From positions 8,489,888 through 8,553,887 of the forward strand of contig JALGQZ010000014.1 of NCBI GenBank assembly GCA_023105745.1: a stretch of 64,000 nt of DNA, written 5' to 3'. Below are positions 1 through 12,039 of the stretch, piece by piece. The stretch comes from Austropuccinia psidii (taxonomy: Eukaryota; Basidiomycota; Pucciniomycetes; Pucciniales; Sphaerophragmiaceae). Numbering within the stretch: the first letter of the stretch is position 1; every line of letters starts with the position of its first letter. Made by a program: the position numbers and the translations under genes. The notes beneath the pieces are model-generated. The model did not search any database and was not told the origin of the DNA. It saw only the letters and a program-made list of their open reading frames with translations.

Positions 1-39
1 TTTTTTCAGAGATATCTGAAATGGTCAATGAGTAATTGA

Positions 40-110
40 GAACAAATTTATTTCAAATAAAAGAGTTTGTAGCACCAGAATCAATGAGAATAATATAAAA
101 AATATCAGAG
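40..110 (-). pseudogene. Ty3-type aspartic protease fragment
   Basis: Reading the minus strand, a short open stretch carries the aspartic-protease signature D-S-G-A-T-N-S-F-I preceded by hydrophobic residues (I-I-L-I), followed at once by an in-frame TGA. This is the usual start of the retropepsin in Ty3-type elements, which cleaves the Gag-Pol polyprotein. It lies downstream of the gag pieces on the same strand, so it is most likely the pol start of the same decayed element, whose remainder lies beyond the left edge. Too short for family placement. Confidence 0.6.
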
Positions 111-221
111 ATAGAAGAGAAAATGAGAAATTTTAAGATTTCTTGACACTAGTATTCAGAGTGCACAATTGTGCTCTTGAATGAAATATGTGAGAACCAT
201 TGAAAACAACATGATTCCCAT

Positions 222-1540
222 TCATGATTTTCCCTGCTTGCTAGTGAAGCCTCTTGATGACCCCTTCCTCTTTTCAGGCCTCTTGAAATATTTTTCAATT
301 GGGTGCTTGCCACAAAAATAAGTGCATAAGCCTTCTTTAATCCTCTTCTCCTTTTCAGAACCAATTAATTTTTTGTCCTTAGTGAGGAGAGCAGCATGAG
401 GCCTGTCTTTGGACACTTGTAAATTCTTCTCCTTCTTATTCTTCCTGTCATAAGGATTTTCTGATGATGAGCTTTGAGGAGGCTTGGAGGAGTTGGATCC
501 ACTGAGGGGAGGCTTCTTCTCTTTATGACTACCCTTTCCCTTATGCCTCTCATGGTACATGGTATCTAATTCCGAAGTGATTTCCATGAGTTCTTGAAGG
601 CTATCATAGTGTCCAGGGTTAAAAGCCAATTGGTCCAACAATCTTTATTCCAAGCCTCTTTTATACAAATGAATATAGTCCCTTTCCCCCAATGTCCGAT
701 TCTTGACATTAAGCTTCTGAAAGCTGCTATGTACAGGGAAGCTTGACCACTTTCTTTCATCCTGAGATTGTCTAACTCTTGTTCAGCCTTCCTGAATTCA
801 TTAGGGTCCCCAAACAGAGTGAATACCTGGGTTTCAAATAACTGCCAGTTATTGAGGAGATAAGAAGGGTCTTCATTGGAGATATTTGAGAGGTAAGGTT
901 CAATCCATTTGCCAGCCCTACCAGTGAGAAAAGAAGTTGAGTACAAAAACTTCTTCCTGTCAGAGAAGAAGTTTGCTGGCTCATCATGGAAAATTAATTG
1001 ACAAGATTGAATAAATCCTCTCAATTTATAAGCTTTAGTACCATCAAGGAAATCAGGTGCCTTCATTGATGGAGTCTTGAATGCTGGGGCTTTTGAAGTG
1101 TCCCTTTGGGAAACTGCTTGAGTCAGTTGTCCCATGAACCGAGTCATCTTCTCCATCATTTTAAGAAAATTTGTTTCAGCTTGAGAGAAAAGAGGTTGAT
1201 TAGGAGATTTAGAAACCTCAGGGGCACCTACCAAGGTAGGTGCTATTTCAATTTCTTCAGACTCTTCCCCCTCTTGGTATTTGGCTTTTCCTGATTTTCT
1301 TCTAGACCCTTGAGAAATGCTTTGATAGCTACCCAACAAGCCAGAGAATGATATTGATCTTCTTGACTTCACACCTCCTCTTCTGGAGGGTGCTGCTCCT
1401 TCCATTGGTGGTCCTCTGTCCAAATTTGCACTCAGTTGATGAACTGATGGTGTGCGGTCAAGAGGAGCCCTTGCTGTAGGAGTAAGAACAGCTTGATGTC
1501 TTTTAGATCTTGTATTCTTGGTTGCAGGGCTATGCTTAAT
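222..1540 (-). pseudogene. Ty3-type retrotransposon Gag, decayed
   Basis: The longest open part (566-1423) begins with a basic S/R-rich segment, then an acidic stretch, then a capsid-like region (F-L-D-G-T-K-A-Y-K-L-R-G-F-I-Q, later W-Q-L-F-E-T-Q-V-F and F-R-K-A-E-Q-E-L). It matches the retrotransposon-gag family of Ty3 elements, which builds the virus-like particle. The reading continues upstream to about 1540 without any ATG. A frameshift near 640-690 moves the rest into another frame (222-641), which holds basic linkers and a degenerate zinc knuckle near 270-310: C-T-Y-F-C-G-K-H has lost the C-x2-C spacing and its last cysteine is a tyrosine. Dead copy; protease relic follows at 40-110. 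Confidence 0.85.
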
Positions 1541-2962
1541 TGGAATTATTGAAGAAAGAAAATAAAATTTGATGATACTTAAGAATAAAACAAGGCCTTA
1601 CCAAATCAGTCAAATGATAATCTTGATCAACTTGAGAAATAAATCAATAGTCTTCAAGTGAATCAATATGAATAAATCTTGAGGACTGAAGATGAAAAAG
1701 TCAAATTCTTTTGAATAACCAATTTCAATCAATAAGACAAATCAAGTAAGTCAATAAATCAAATCAAATCAATCAAGTCAATTCAAAATAAAATCAATTA
1801 TGTCTTGAGGAATTCAATAAATATCTTCAACAATCAATTCAACTTCTTGAGGAATCAACTTCAATTCAATCAATTAAATCAAATCTTGAGGAAAAATCAG
1901 CTATCTTGAGGAATCAAATCAGATAAATCAATTAGATAAAATCAGAATCTTGAGGTAAAGTCAATTTCTTGAATAATAAAATCAATCAATCAATAATGTT
2001 TGAGAAATTTCAAAATCAACAAATGATAACCCCAATTCAATGAAAACTCCCAAAATGATGAATCAATTAGCCACAAATTCCAATCAATTAAGACTGATAA
2101 AAGAACCTGAATTCAGAAAGAAAATGAAAATAAAATTTGATTGAGAACTAAGAAGAAAATGATATGGTCAGCAAAATTTAAGAAATGTGAAAGGGAATCA
2201 ATTTTCATTTTAATGAAACAAATGAGATGGAAGTTGATGAGAGAGAATGAAATAACAAAAATCATAGGATGATAAAAATCATAATTGAGAATGAGAGAAA
2301 TGAATAAGAATGAATGAAAGAAAAGAAGCAATGTGAGTGAATTAAAATAATGTCACAGGGGCTCTTCTAAATGAAGAGGGCCTGGCACTCAGTGGACAGA
2401 CTTACTTATGAAGGCTCAGAATAAATACTCAATTGATAAGAATAATTAGATAAGAGATAAATTCCTAGTAATAAATCATAAGCATTAAAAGACATGAGAG
2501 AAAACAAAAGCAATGATAAAGAGCCAACCACCAATAATCCTGAATCACTTTTTCAACCTGTTCAGAAAAGAGAAAAGGATTAATAAGGATATGACAACCA
2601 GGACTCTACTGAACAGGTGAGGGAAGGAAAAGACTAACTTAATAATGAACAAAATAATACTTCTGAATAAGAAATAAACAATATTAAATAAATAAAAGCG
2701 GGCTGGTATATGTGAAAAAATGCCCGCCTGGAGTTTGAGTGTTTAGAAACCATGACTGTATGATTTAAGAACCTGTATTTGAGATGCAAAACTGTATTGG
2801 TGTATCCAATACAGCTATTTGAATTAATACAGGTGTTTGCACCTGTATTGAGGGCAGGCCTGTATTTGGTGAATCCTGCATTTGGGATTTGCCTGTATTG
2901 AGCTGTATTGAGGTTTGAAACTGTATTTGGTGAATCTTCTATAAAAACCCTTTCTGATTAGC
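1541..2962. other. AT-rich spacer with CTGTATT motif cluster
   Basis: No coding sequence seen. 1560-2340 is low-complexity sequence dominated by AATCAATCAA-like repeats, possibly the decayed leader of the gag element. 2760-2940 is dense in CTGTATT/AATACAG words in both orientations, at least eight within about 170 bp. Confidence 0.5.
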
Positions 2963-3475
2963 TGTTGGAATATTTTCCATTAGTAATGAATTGTAATACC
3001 CTGCCTGTCTCCATGGCTGTGACATAATATATGATATTTTTGTAGCATAACATGACTGCTACCTAAAAAATTTAAAAGTCTGTGGTATTTGATAGAAAAT
3101 CTGGAATATGTAACAACCACTAATCAGGGGTAAAGGTATTCATACTTACACCCCCTCAGACACCTCAAACCAGAAACTCTACTGTGTGTATCAGCATTCA
3201 GTTTAAGCAATCTTCCTTGCTGAAACATACATACAGTCTGGTTAATCAATACAGCCTGTCAATACTTTTGCAGGTTGGAGTTACCCAATACAGTTTGGAT
3301 ACACCATTCCCAAACTGTATGATCACTCAATACCACCACCCCTCTTGTAAAGATCTTGTCACCACAGAAAAAAGCTGGGGACTTGCATAAAGGTCCTTTA
3401 CAGTATCTTCAGCTTATGTCTGAGTGTATCTCTGGAAGTATCCCTAGTTTAACTCAAATTAATTGTATTCCAACA
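2963..3475 (-). repeat. LTR (513 bp) with inverted TGTTGGAAT ends
   Basis: The segment starts TGTTGGAAT and ends ATTCCAACA, the classical TG...CA form with a 9-bp terminal inverted repeat. On the minus strand a purine-rich tract abuts its start (3476-3496), the layout expected for a 3' LTR of a minus-strand element whose body lies to the right. No primer-binding-like TGG follows the other end, so it is not convincingly the 5' LTR of the gag fragment on its left. No target duplication could be assigned. Confidence 0.65.
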
Positions 3476-3496
3476 TTTTTACTCCCCCTTTTTAAT
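3476..3496 (-). other. Polypurine tract beside LTR
   Basis: On the minus strand this reads as a run of A, then GGGGGAG, then TAAAAA, ending directly at the TGTTGGAAT start of the LTR. Polypurine tracts prime plus-strand DNA synthesis in LTR elements and lie exactly here. Confidence 0.55.
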
Positions 3497-4869
3497 TTTT
3501 ATTAATATTTTCTCAACTTAATATATACACTTGAAACAAACATAGGGAATGAATTTTATTCAATTTTTGGATTGTGAGAACATTGAAATTCCCTCATGAT
3601 GCTTATAGTTAGTAGAATAATCTTCAAAATCTCTGATCAATTGAGTTCCTAACAATTCACTTCATGAATGTTTGTGGGTTTTGAAAGTTCATCCAGTTAT
3701 ATGGGGAGCCTTGAAAAGGAATCCTTTGATACTTGTAGCATTAATTTCTCCTTTGATCTTATTGTCATTCCGCTGCCTTGATTCTTGAACTTCTTTGATT
3801 CTAATTTATCTTTCATGTTGGCTTAAACAATGAGGATAGCTTAAGAATTAAGAAATTCTATTTACCAGAATACTTGTTTTCAGATGAATCAAAAATCAAG
3901 CTTGAATTGATTTCCCACAATGATAATAATAAGTAATGATGGGTTGGAAAATTATAAAGGTAATTATTTTGAGGGAATCCTGTCCAAATTTAAACTCAAA
4001 ATGGGTGTTCCTCCTTAAGATTATGAATATTTTGTAAAAATAAGATCCAATAGTTTCATAATAAGTAAAATACATCTCCTTGAGTGATAATTATCATCAT
4101 AGAAATTGGGCAAAGTTATTGGAAAGGATGTTTCCATACAAATTAATCTTAATTTATTAGACTAATGTTTCAAAATAAAAAATGAATAAATAAAGAGAAT
4201 AAAATAAACTTGAAGCCCTTCAAATAATGAGTCAATGGCCTTCAACATGATTTAATGAATACTTTCGAAATTAGAATCTCGAGAATTTCTGCAAAGGAAA
4301 AATAAAAAAAGTATAGGAATACTTTGATTAATTAAAAAAAAGTTGGAAAGGGGTTGCATGGGGCAAAACTGAAAAATTTTGTTCAGTGCTGGATATATCT
4401 TGGAGGGAAGTACACATTTGGAAAGGAACTTGTTTCCTCATAGATAATTTCTTTTAAAATCAAAATCCAAGGATTTGGGACAACCATAATAAGAAATTGT
4501 ATTTATCTTCAGATTTGGAATATATCTATGTCCATTAATAAACTAAGTTTCAAAATATAATTCATTTTTCACACTATTAAGAAAAATTCAAGGGCTAAAT
4601 CTTTAGCTTATCAAAATCACTTACAAAATCCCAGGCAGTCTTTCCACTATATAACCCATGAAATCCTATCATTTAGGTTCCATTTGTCCTTAAAAAATCA
4701 TATCACACTGAGATATTGAATTTTCATTCTAAAAATTTACAGTATTATTTCAATATTTTGTCTTGGGTTTTTTATTATTCAAATTGAAAAAAAAAACAAT
4801 ATTGAACAATCCTTTCCAACCTCTCTGAGCTCAATAATATTCAGGAGAGTATTTAATTCTATTCATATA
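3497..4869. other. AT-rich sequence, nothing recognised
   Basis: No credible ORF, RNA gene or repeat structure seen on either strand. If the LTR at 2963-3475 is a 3' LTR, this would be the fully eroded body of its element. Confidence 0.4.
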
Positions 4870-7104
4870 CTATTAGAAGCTGACTTAAGTCATCTTGGGA
4901 GCCTTAATTCTTTCCAGAGTTTCCATCTGGGTCCACTGCTTGATATTTTTGGAGGAGTGGCTGAAGGCTTGAATCCTGAAACATATAAAAAATACAAAAA
5001 CAATAATAAAGTGCTTTTTATAAATTCTTTCATAAATTTCAAGTATAAAGATAAAAATATCCTATTATCTGGATGTGTTTTTGTGGTAAAAGGGAATATT
5101 TTACAAAGAAGAGAGGCTTTCAAGAATGAAAACATGGCTCTGAGACATATTGGAAACTATAGCTCACCATTATTTATTGATATTCCTCAAGATTGTGATC
5201 TTTATCAAGCTTCCAACCATACAAGTTTAGCTAGTTCTGTTACTTCAATACCTAATTGTCAAACCAATCTTTCATTGCACCAAATCCAGGGTCTTTCCTA
5301 TCTCTTAAACATTGAAATTAATATGGAAAAAATCTGTGAAAACCTATGGAAACATTCAGATAACTTATGGATTAAAAAAGTGCTTTCTAATTCTGTTTAA
5401 AATGGGCTGATACCACAAGATATTGTGTGCAAAAGTAGGGGTGGAATATTGGCTGATGATATGGGACTTGGAAAATCATTTAAAACTTCATGCTTGATTT
5501 AAAAAACACAAAATGAAGCATTGAAGTACTCAGAAATATCTAAGGACCATGTCCCAGCTACTTTGATCATTGTACCACTTTCTACTTTGCATAGCTGGGA
5601 GAATGAAATAAGACTAAATTTTCATGATGGTAGTTTACCATATTCAATATTCCATGGTTTCAATCATAATTTAATTCCATTCCAAAATTTGAAGCAGAAT
5701 CCCGTTATAATCACCACATATGAGCTTATTGCTGGTTATAATGTTGATGATGTTCATGGGATGAGAATAAATCCTCTTTTGATAAATTGGTTCAGAGTAG
5801 TGTTGGATGAAGCACAGTAAGCTTCTCTTTGGGCTTTTTGAATAAGAAAGTACTTAATTTTTTACATCAATTAGCTACATAAAGGAACAATCTACTCATA
5901 GAGCATTCACAATATTGAATTTAAAATCTGAAAGAAAGTCATTCCTTACAGGAACACCATTAAAAAACAATCTTTGAGATCTTCATAGTCTGTTGAGGTT
6001 TTTACAAGTAGAAACATGGAATCTCAAGCCATTATGGGAAAATTGCATAATCAAACAAATATGATCTGGGAATCAAATGGAAATCCAATCATTACAGCTT
6101 ATAATGCAAACAATCACCTTGAGAAGATTGAAAGACAACCTACTGGAGCTTCCCAAGAAAGTGAAACATGCAGTTAGCATTGAGATCTATGAGCCATGGA
6201 AAACACTTTATTTCAAAAAGCATGAGGAGTTTAGTGCATTGTATGGAAAACAGAGGTCCAAAGAAGTTCATTTGGATTCATCAGAATTTTTCTCCAGATT
6301 ATCAGATTTGACGCAGCTTTGCAATCATCCAGCACTAATAGAAAGGGAAGAAGGGGGAAGGAGATATACCTGGAAAGAATGATCCAAAGTGGTGCATCTT
6401 GTTAGCCATCTCAAGGAGTTTTTTCAGAGGGAGCCATGCTTAAGATATCCTAAAGAAGTTGTTTTTTCAGAATACAAAAGGTTTCTTGATATGTGAGCTC
6501 AAATACTTCTACTACCTGTCATTTGAATGATTTTATTGACCAAATATTGTAAAAAGTATTGAAAATTTGCTGGATGAAAGTGGAATATCCAATTTGATGA
6601 TGCATGGAATGCTCAAGAATGATAAAAGGATACAAATCCTTGAAGAATTCAGAAAAAATACAAAATCTCAAGTTCTTCTTACACCAAAAAGCACAGGTGG
6701 TGTTGGTATTGATCTGAGATGCGCCCAAAATGTCTACAAAATGGTAAGAAAGTATTTAGATACACTTGAAGCTTAATCTAATATTATTCCGATTACTTAA
6801 ATTAGGAGCCAGGTTGGAACCCTTCAACTGATGATCAAGCAGTTGATAGACTTTATTGGCTAGGGAAAAAGAAAGAAGTTCATGTATTTCATCATATAAC
6901 TGTTGGTGGTATTGAGGTGAATATTCAGCATGTTAGAAGGAAGAAACAGCAGCTTCAGATGTAAGATAGTTTATACTCAACCAATATTTATCTCTTTTAG
7001 TAGATTGAGAATATTTCTTTCATTTCAGGTTGAGCATTGGACATTTAGGTACTGTGGATCATGAATTGGAAAGATTAATTGTGGAAAAAATAGAAAATTT
7101 ATGA
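4870..7104 (+). pseudogene. SNF2-family (Rad5/HLTF-like) DNA helicase relic
   Basis: SNF2 ATPases translocate on DNA in chromatin remodelling and repair. Motifs appear in order: motif I (D-D-M-G-L-G-K-S, 5455-5480), motif Ia (L-I-I-V-P-L, about 5560), motif II split by an intron (D-E-A then H across 5817-5874), motif III (L-T-G-T-P-L, about 5950), the L-R-R-L-K-D segment (about 6120), motif V (S-T-G-G-V-G-I-D-L) and motif VI (Q-A-V-D-R-L-Y-W-L-G-K, about 6835-6870). Introns with GT...AG ends fit at 5817-5874, 6744-6805 and 6961-7028; the reading ends at a TGA at 7102-7104. In-frame stops at about 5398, 5498, 5970, 6061 and 6380 make it non-functional; most are one C-to-T step from CGA or CAA. 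Motif VI has lost its usual arginine (W) and glutamine (K). The start was not found; the frame is open leftwards past 4870. The Rad5/HLTF placement is an inference. Confidence 0.88.
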
Positions 7105-7550
7105 ATTATTTTTTTAGGTTTCAGATAGTTGAAGTAAATGAGGAATATCTATACATGCCTTTGATTGTAACATTAGCTTCTCATCATTAGTAAGCTTGGA
7201 AATATAATCATTTGAATAAAGATTTTCTGGAAGTCCAATTGGAACTTTGGCTTCTTTCTCAAAAATACCACTTTGTACTCTTCTACTTTCCAAGACATGT
7301 GCAATTCTATTGAATTTACTTTTTTGAATTTGATTTTTGAATTAATAAGGAATCTGATTGACTTGCTAACTTTGAGAATAAATCTGACCTCCAAGGGGAC
7401 TTTAGTTTTATTAATGATCCATTTTCCTCTTCAGTATCAGAGCAGCATTGTGGCTCATCAAATATGGAAGCTTCATCTTAATTAATTTTCAATGATAGTA
7501 ATGTCTCTGAGCAATTTGATGATAACTGAATATTAAATAACATTAATTGG
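7105..7550. other. AT-rich spacer
   Basis: Short ORFs on both strands look fortuitous. No recognised element before the LTR that starts at 7551. Confidence 0.4.
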
Positions 7551-9432
7551 TGTTGTGGGAACTCCTCTGCATGTGGGATAAAATGAGGCAGTACCTGGAA
7601 GGGGAAATTACAAGAAAACAGTTTTGAATTGCTGTTTGAGACTTGTAACCCTTGCTCTGCTCGTGTGCTAGAATAATCTAGACTGCCCTTCCTAATATGC
7701 TAGGTTATCTTTACTGAGTTCACCAAATCAATTTTATTATTGATAGTGGCTTGATCAGAAAATATTAGACTCAACAATCTCTAATCAGACTTTGCTCTAC
7801 TCAAAACAATGGTTATTTAAAACCTTAACAAATAAATTCTTTTTAAAACTTTCAGTACGCTGAGTGGATTCCACCAGATGATAGTACAACAATATATAAA
7901 GTAATATAATAACTAAAATAAATAAAAAAAATAACAGGAAACACTATCTTCTAATACATAACCACAAAATATTCTTTTCTTGATAATTCTTTAATAGATA
8001 TAGAAACTAATAGCTAGGATAACAACAATCTTCAATTCTCTGAAATAATAAACGTGAAAGGGATAAAAATATATTTCAAGCCCTTTTGTTGTGATGGATG
8101 GGATAATACTCTAATAATTTCTAATAATTTAGTATAATATGGGTAGTTTAATGTTATGTTTTGTGTTTTGATTTAATAATATATTATATGATCTCTTATG
8201 GTTCTTTTTTTTGATAATAATACTAGCTAACTGCTTTAGGTTTAATATTAATCTTAACTAAACACTAAAGTATTCAATTTTATTTTGTTCCTTGATGATA
8301 ATTTATTAGGGATTACCCAATAAATACAATTCCACTTTTATTTTAAAAGTAGTAAAATTACTTTGGTTGTGCAGGTTTTGTTTTAAAACAAGCAAAATTA
8401 CTCTCTTTGAGGAAGCTTTCAACAAAAACTAGCCCAAAACTAATCATAATGGTTAGGTTTTATTTTAAAGCCTACAAAATTACTTTGGTTTGATGGTTTT
8501 ATTTTAAAACTCTCTAAAAATTACTTTTAAGGATTTAAACACTAAACTCCAGAGACGCCTTGCTCATGAGCTTCAAGCTTTAAGATCCTAATTAAATAAG
8601 GCACTAGTCTACCTGCTAGTAAGGGATGAATTAAAGTCTTTTCACACTATTGGTTCTCTTGATCTTTGTCAACAACGAACCTCAGTTACTGGGCTTAATT
8701 TATCAAAATTTCTAGTATACCTCCTAGAAGAGGGATCAGAAAAAATAAATTAAATTTACAATTTCTAGATGGGGAAAAGGGAAAAAGTGGGAGAGAGGGC
8801 CTCTATTTATATCCGTGGGGCCCTCCTAAGGAGTGCAAAAAAGAGGGGACTTAGAAATTTTCAGCCCCTGGTGGCTGTGCAAAGCTGTGCAAACTTTAAT
8901 TGTGGATTTTAAGTGCAACGTGTTGTGACGTGACACGAGTCTGGATTTCTGACCAATCAGATTGCTTCACTTGACTTTTCCTAATGACGTGACGTGTTTC
9001 TGACCAATCAGATCCATTCATTCTTATCTCTCCCATTTACATGTGACATGTGGCTGTGTAATACAGTTTAAACCTTAATTTCTGGCCCTGGAACCCTTAT
9101 CTCCATGTATTACTCAATTGATTACTAATCTGTCAGCTGATTTTCCTGTATTTTAGTTTTCTGGCTTCCTGTATTACTCATTGACCTATATTACCTGTAT
9201 TACCTGTATTCTTCCTGAAAATTCCTAAATCTTTTATATTCCTTCAAAAATTCAGTCCCACTCTTCATCTCTGCAGCTTCAATGAGAAATTTGGGGGTTA
9301 CATTAACAGAAAAGCTGATGTAATATGGCCTTTCCAATTCAGCAATAAATTATTTCAGTCTTCAAAAATTAATCATTTAATTATCTAAAGGAACTCAATG
9401 ATGCTTATCCTCTCTTTGGGTGGTTCATAACA
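7551..9432 (-). repeat. Old long LTR, minus strand, distant relative of the 2-kb LTR family
   Basis: The left end is close to the reverse complement of the 3' end of the long LTRs at 10053 and 28514 (GGAGTTCCCACA, and the preceding TACTGCCTCATTTTA segment). On the minus strand a TATAAATAGAGG box lies near 8805-8816, matching the TATA box of that family, and the GGAGGTA...CCAGTAAC...GAGG segment is also recognisable. The right end (GGTTCATAACA) was set by TG...CA symmetry only. No target duplication is visible. AT-rich and clearly diverged, with CTGTATT words at 9050-9220 in its U3. Boundaries are approximate. Confidence 0.55.
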
Positions 9433-9894
9433 GCAAAAACACATGAAATTTCCCAAAATTGATACTTCAAAAGTGTTTTGTTCCACACCTTGAATCTTCT
9501 ATGTCCCCTATGATGTCTACAACTCTGCTCTTTATTAATTGGCATCCTCATTGTGACTCTGATTATATTAATCACCCAATTGCTTATATTTAAGCATATT
9601 AAAAAAAATATATTAAAAAGAATTATTTACAGAGAAAATTGAAAAATGTCTTTGATTTGGGTACTGTCCATCACAATTATGTGTTGGATTGTGCAGTGGG
9701 GTGACACTGGAAGAGCAAACCTGTGGTCAATTTTCCTTAATGAATATATCATTTGTGTTATTCCATGTTTATTTTACTGTTACTTTTCCTCAAAGGTGAT
9801 TTCATACTATTGATATCCTCTTTTATATAAATAATTACCATAAAATTAAAAAATTTATTCAGCTGAACTGTCATGGTATACCACAGTGTAAAAA

Positions 9895-10052
9895 TCAATC
9901 ACAAATAAAATGAAAAAATATTCTTTTATGCCACCTTGATTTCTGCTTCTGACTGGCTTTTTTTGAAAGTGCTTCAGGAACCAATTTATCATTCTTAAGA
10001 TCCTCTTGTTTCCCTCCAAACCAGTGCATTAGTATTAAAGAATTATTAATAT
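9895..10052 (-). pseudogene. C-terminal exon of split uncharacterised gene
   Basis: A minus-strand reading beginning beside the solo LTR gives M-H-W-F-G-G-K-Q-E-D-L-K and then a lysine-rich tail (S-K-K-A-S-Q-K-Q-K-S-R-W-H-K-R) before a stop at 9895. It is cut from the rest of the reading (12065-14230) by the solo LTR at 10053-12039. The join is inferred from strand and the insertion's perfect target duplication. Function unknown; the basic tail could be a nuclear-targeting segment. Confidence 0.35.
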
Positions 10053-12039
10053 TGTTGTATTCCATACCATTTTTTTTCACCAGGCTCAAGCTCATAGTAC
10101 CCCAAAACAGCAGTAAATCTAGCCTACAGACAGACTTACACTCAAGTTTTACACCAAAAGGTCAATTTTACAGCAAGAAGCTGGATTTAACTCCTAAAAC
10201 CATGGCACAGGCACGGAATGGCACAGTATGTGTTTAAATAAATTATTCAATTTCATTATGCATATGTAAAAATCAAATTACATATAGTAAACTAGTTACA
10301 ACAAATAAGGTACCACCCTTTAAATTACACACCCCACCCAGCTTTACACCCCCTTATAGGCACAGGACTCATGCAGCAAGAAAGGGACACCTGCATGAAT
10401 TACACAGCAACCTATCACTAAACATAGAAAGATCACATGATGCAAAGCTAAACCCCATGGAATTCTTGCAATTCATTTACAACACAGCCACAGGAGTACC
10501 TTATCTTATATCCAAAGTAACCCCACTTGAAACCTTAAAACAGAATCAGATTTATTTACACCACTCCTCACCTCAAGCAAAGCAAAGCTAGTTGCAACAG
10601 GCTGCATGCAGTACACAATTTTAATTAAATCTCAACCACATGACTATGCACAGCATGTGTCAAACTCAAAAATCACATCATCTCATACATAACAGTAAAT
10701 TCACAAGTGCAAGAAATTATCACCTGACCTCATTTTAAAGTTCAAAAAGAAGAGGAACAACCATGACACCTGCATAAATTACACAGCCACTTCTACCAAG
10801 CCTAAAATATGACATATGCAAAGGAAATACAAATTCATCTTGTGATACTGAACCCACCCACAGGATATCATGTGACAGAAAAAAGGCAGTGCACAAGAAA
10901 AATCCTCAGCCAAAATGAAATAACCTCATGCATGCAAGGAAAATCCAAGAAAGTCACATCATGATTAGCTCACCAAAAGACCATCATGTGATGAAAGAAG
11001 GCTGTGCAGAGAAAAATTATCACCAAACCTTAAATCACCTGACCCATGCAAGAAAGGGCCTCACCAAAAATGGAGTCACATGATGAAATCAAGAGGAATT
11101 AAAGTGGAAAAAGACAGCTCCCGTGGAGGCCCCCCTGGGCTCCCAAAAGGTATAAATAGAGGGGCTCTCTCCACCCAAATTTCAAAATCCCCCCCATGTA
11201 AATTATATCCCCTGCACATTGCAAGCACAGGAATAATTCATCCCTCACCTGGGAGGTAGTCCAGCAAATTATAGTGAATTTACTTACCCAGTAGCTAAGC
11301 TCAGTGGAAGTATAGTGTTAAAGATTTCCCAGTAGCTAAGCTCAGTGGAATCTTATTATTATGAAAAGAAAAATAAAAATTACCCAGTACCCAAGATTAG
11401 GGTTACTACTCTATTAAAATAATTTATCCAGTAAAATTAACACCATTTAACAGATTTAAAATTAACTTACCCCCTTAAAAAATTCAATATCAAAGAATCT
11501 TACCTCTTAAATTTAACAAATAACATTTTATCTTATTATTAACCACTCTTCAAAGAAAATAACAAACCTTTAAAAAATTATTTTACTCTATTATAACCTT
11601 ACCTTAGCAAAATTACCTTTATCAACACTCATCAAATTTTCCACAAAACCTTGAATAACCCATCTTACCAAGGAATTATCACCAAGAGAAACAACTCACC
11701 TCAATTTCACTACAAAAAAAAGATATTAAAATTAAACAGACAAGTATTTCATTAAAATCTCAAATAACCAAATTACTAACATTATTTTGCATATCATTTA
11801 TTGAATAGGTCTGATCTGAGACTGCTGAATTTTGTCTTCTGCAGTTGTAAAGCCACTTACTAATTTTATTTTGGTTTGTGAGCTCCAAGGAAGATTTTGT
11901 TCAGTATTTTAGGAGGGGCAGGCAATACACCCTTGCCACCCTTGGTTACAGGAGTTATTAGAAATTCAAAACTAGTTACCTGTGATTTCCCCCTCCATGT
12001 ACTGCCTCATTTTAATCCCACACAAGAGGAGTTCCCACA
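10053..12039 (+). repeat. Solo long LTR (1987 bp) of the giant-element family
   Basis: Starts TGTTGTATTCC and ends GAGTTCCCACA, and aligns along its length with the two LTRs of the giant element (28514-30490 and 46375-48352). It carries the same TATA box (TATAAATA, 11151-11158), the same duplicated CCCAGTAGCTAAGCTCAGTGG unit near 11288 and 11330, and the same G-rich 3' segment. It is flanked by a perfect 4-bp duplication, ATAT, at 10049-10052 and 12040-12043. No internal region is attached, so it is a solo LTR left by LTR-LTR recombination. More diverged than the giant element's own LTRs, hence an older insertion. Confidence 0.9.
11151..11158 (+). promoter_or_regulatory. TATA box of solo LTR
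   Basis: TATAAATA followed by GAGGGG, at the position conserved in the LTRs of the giant element; transcription would start about 30 bp downstream. Confidence 0.6.

Noticed and set aside
7547..9437. Target duplication of the old minus-strand LTR
   Set aside because: The flanks (TTGG and GCAA) do not match, so insertion limits remain unproven.
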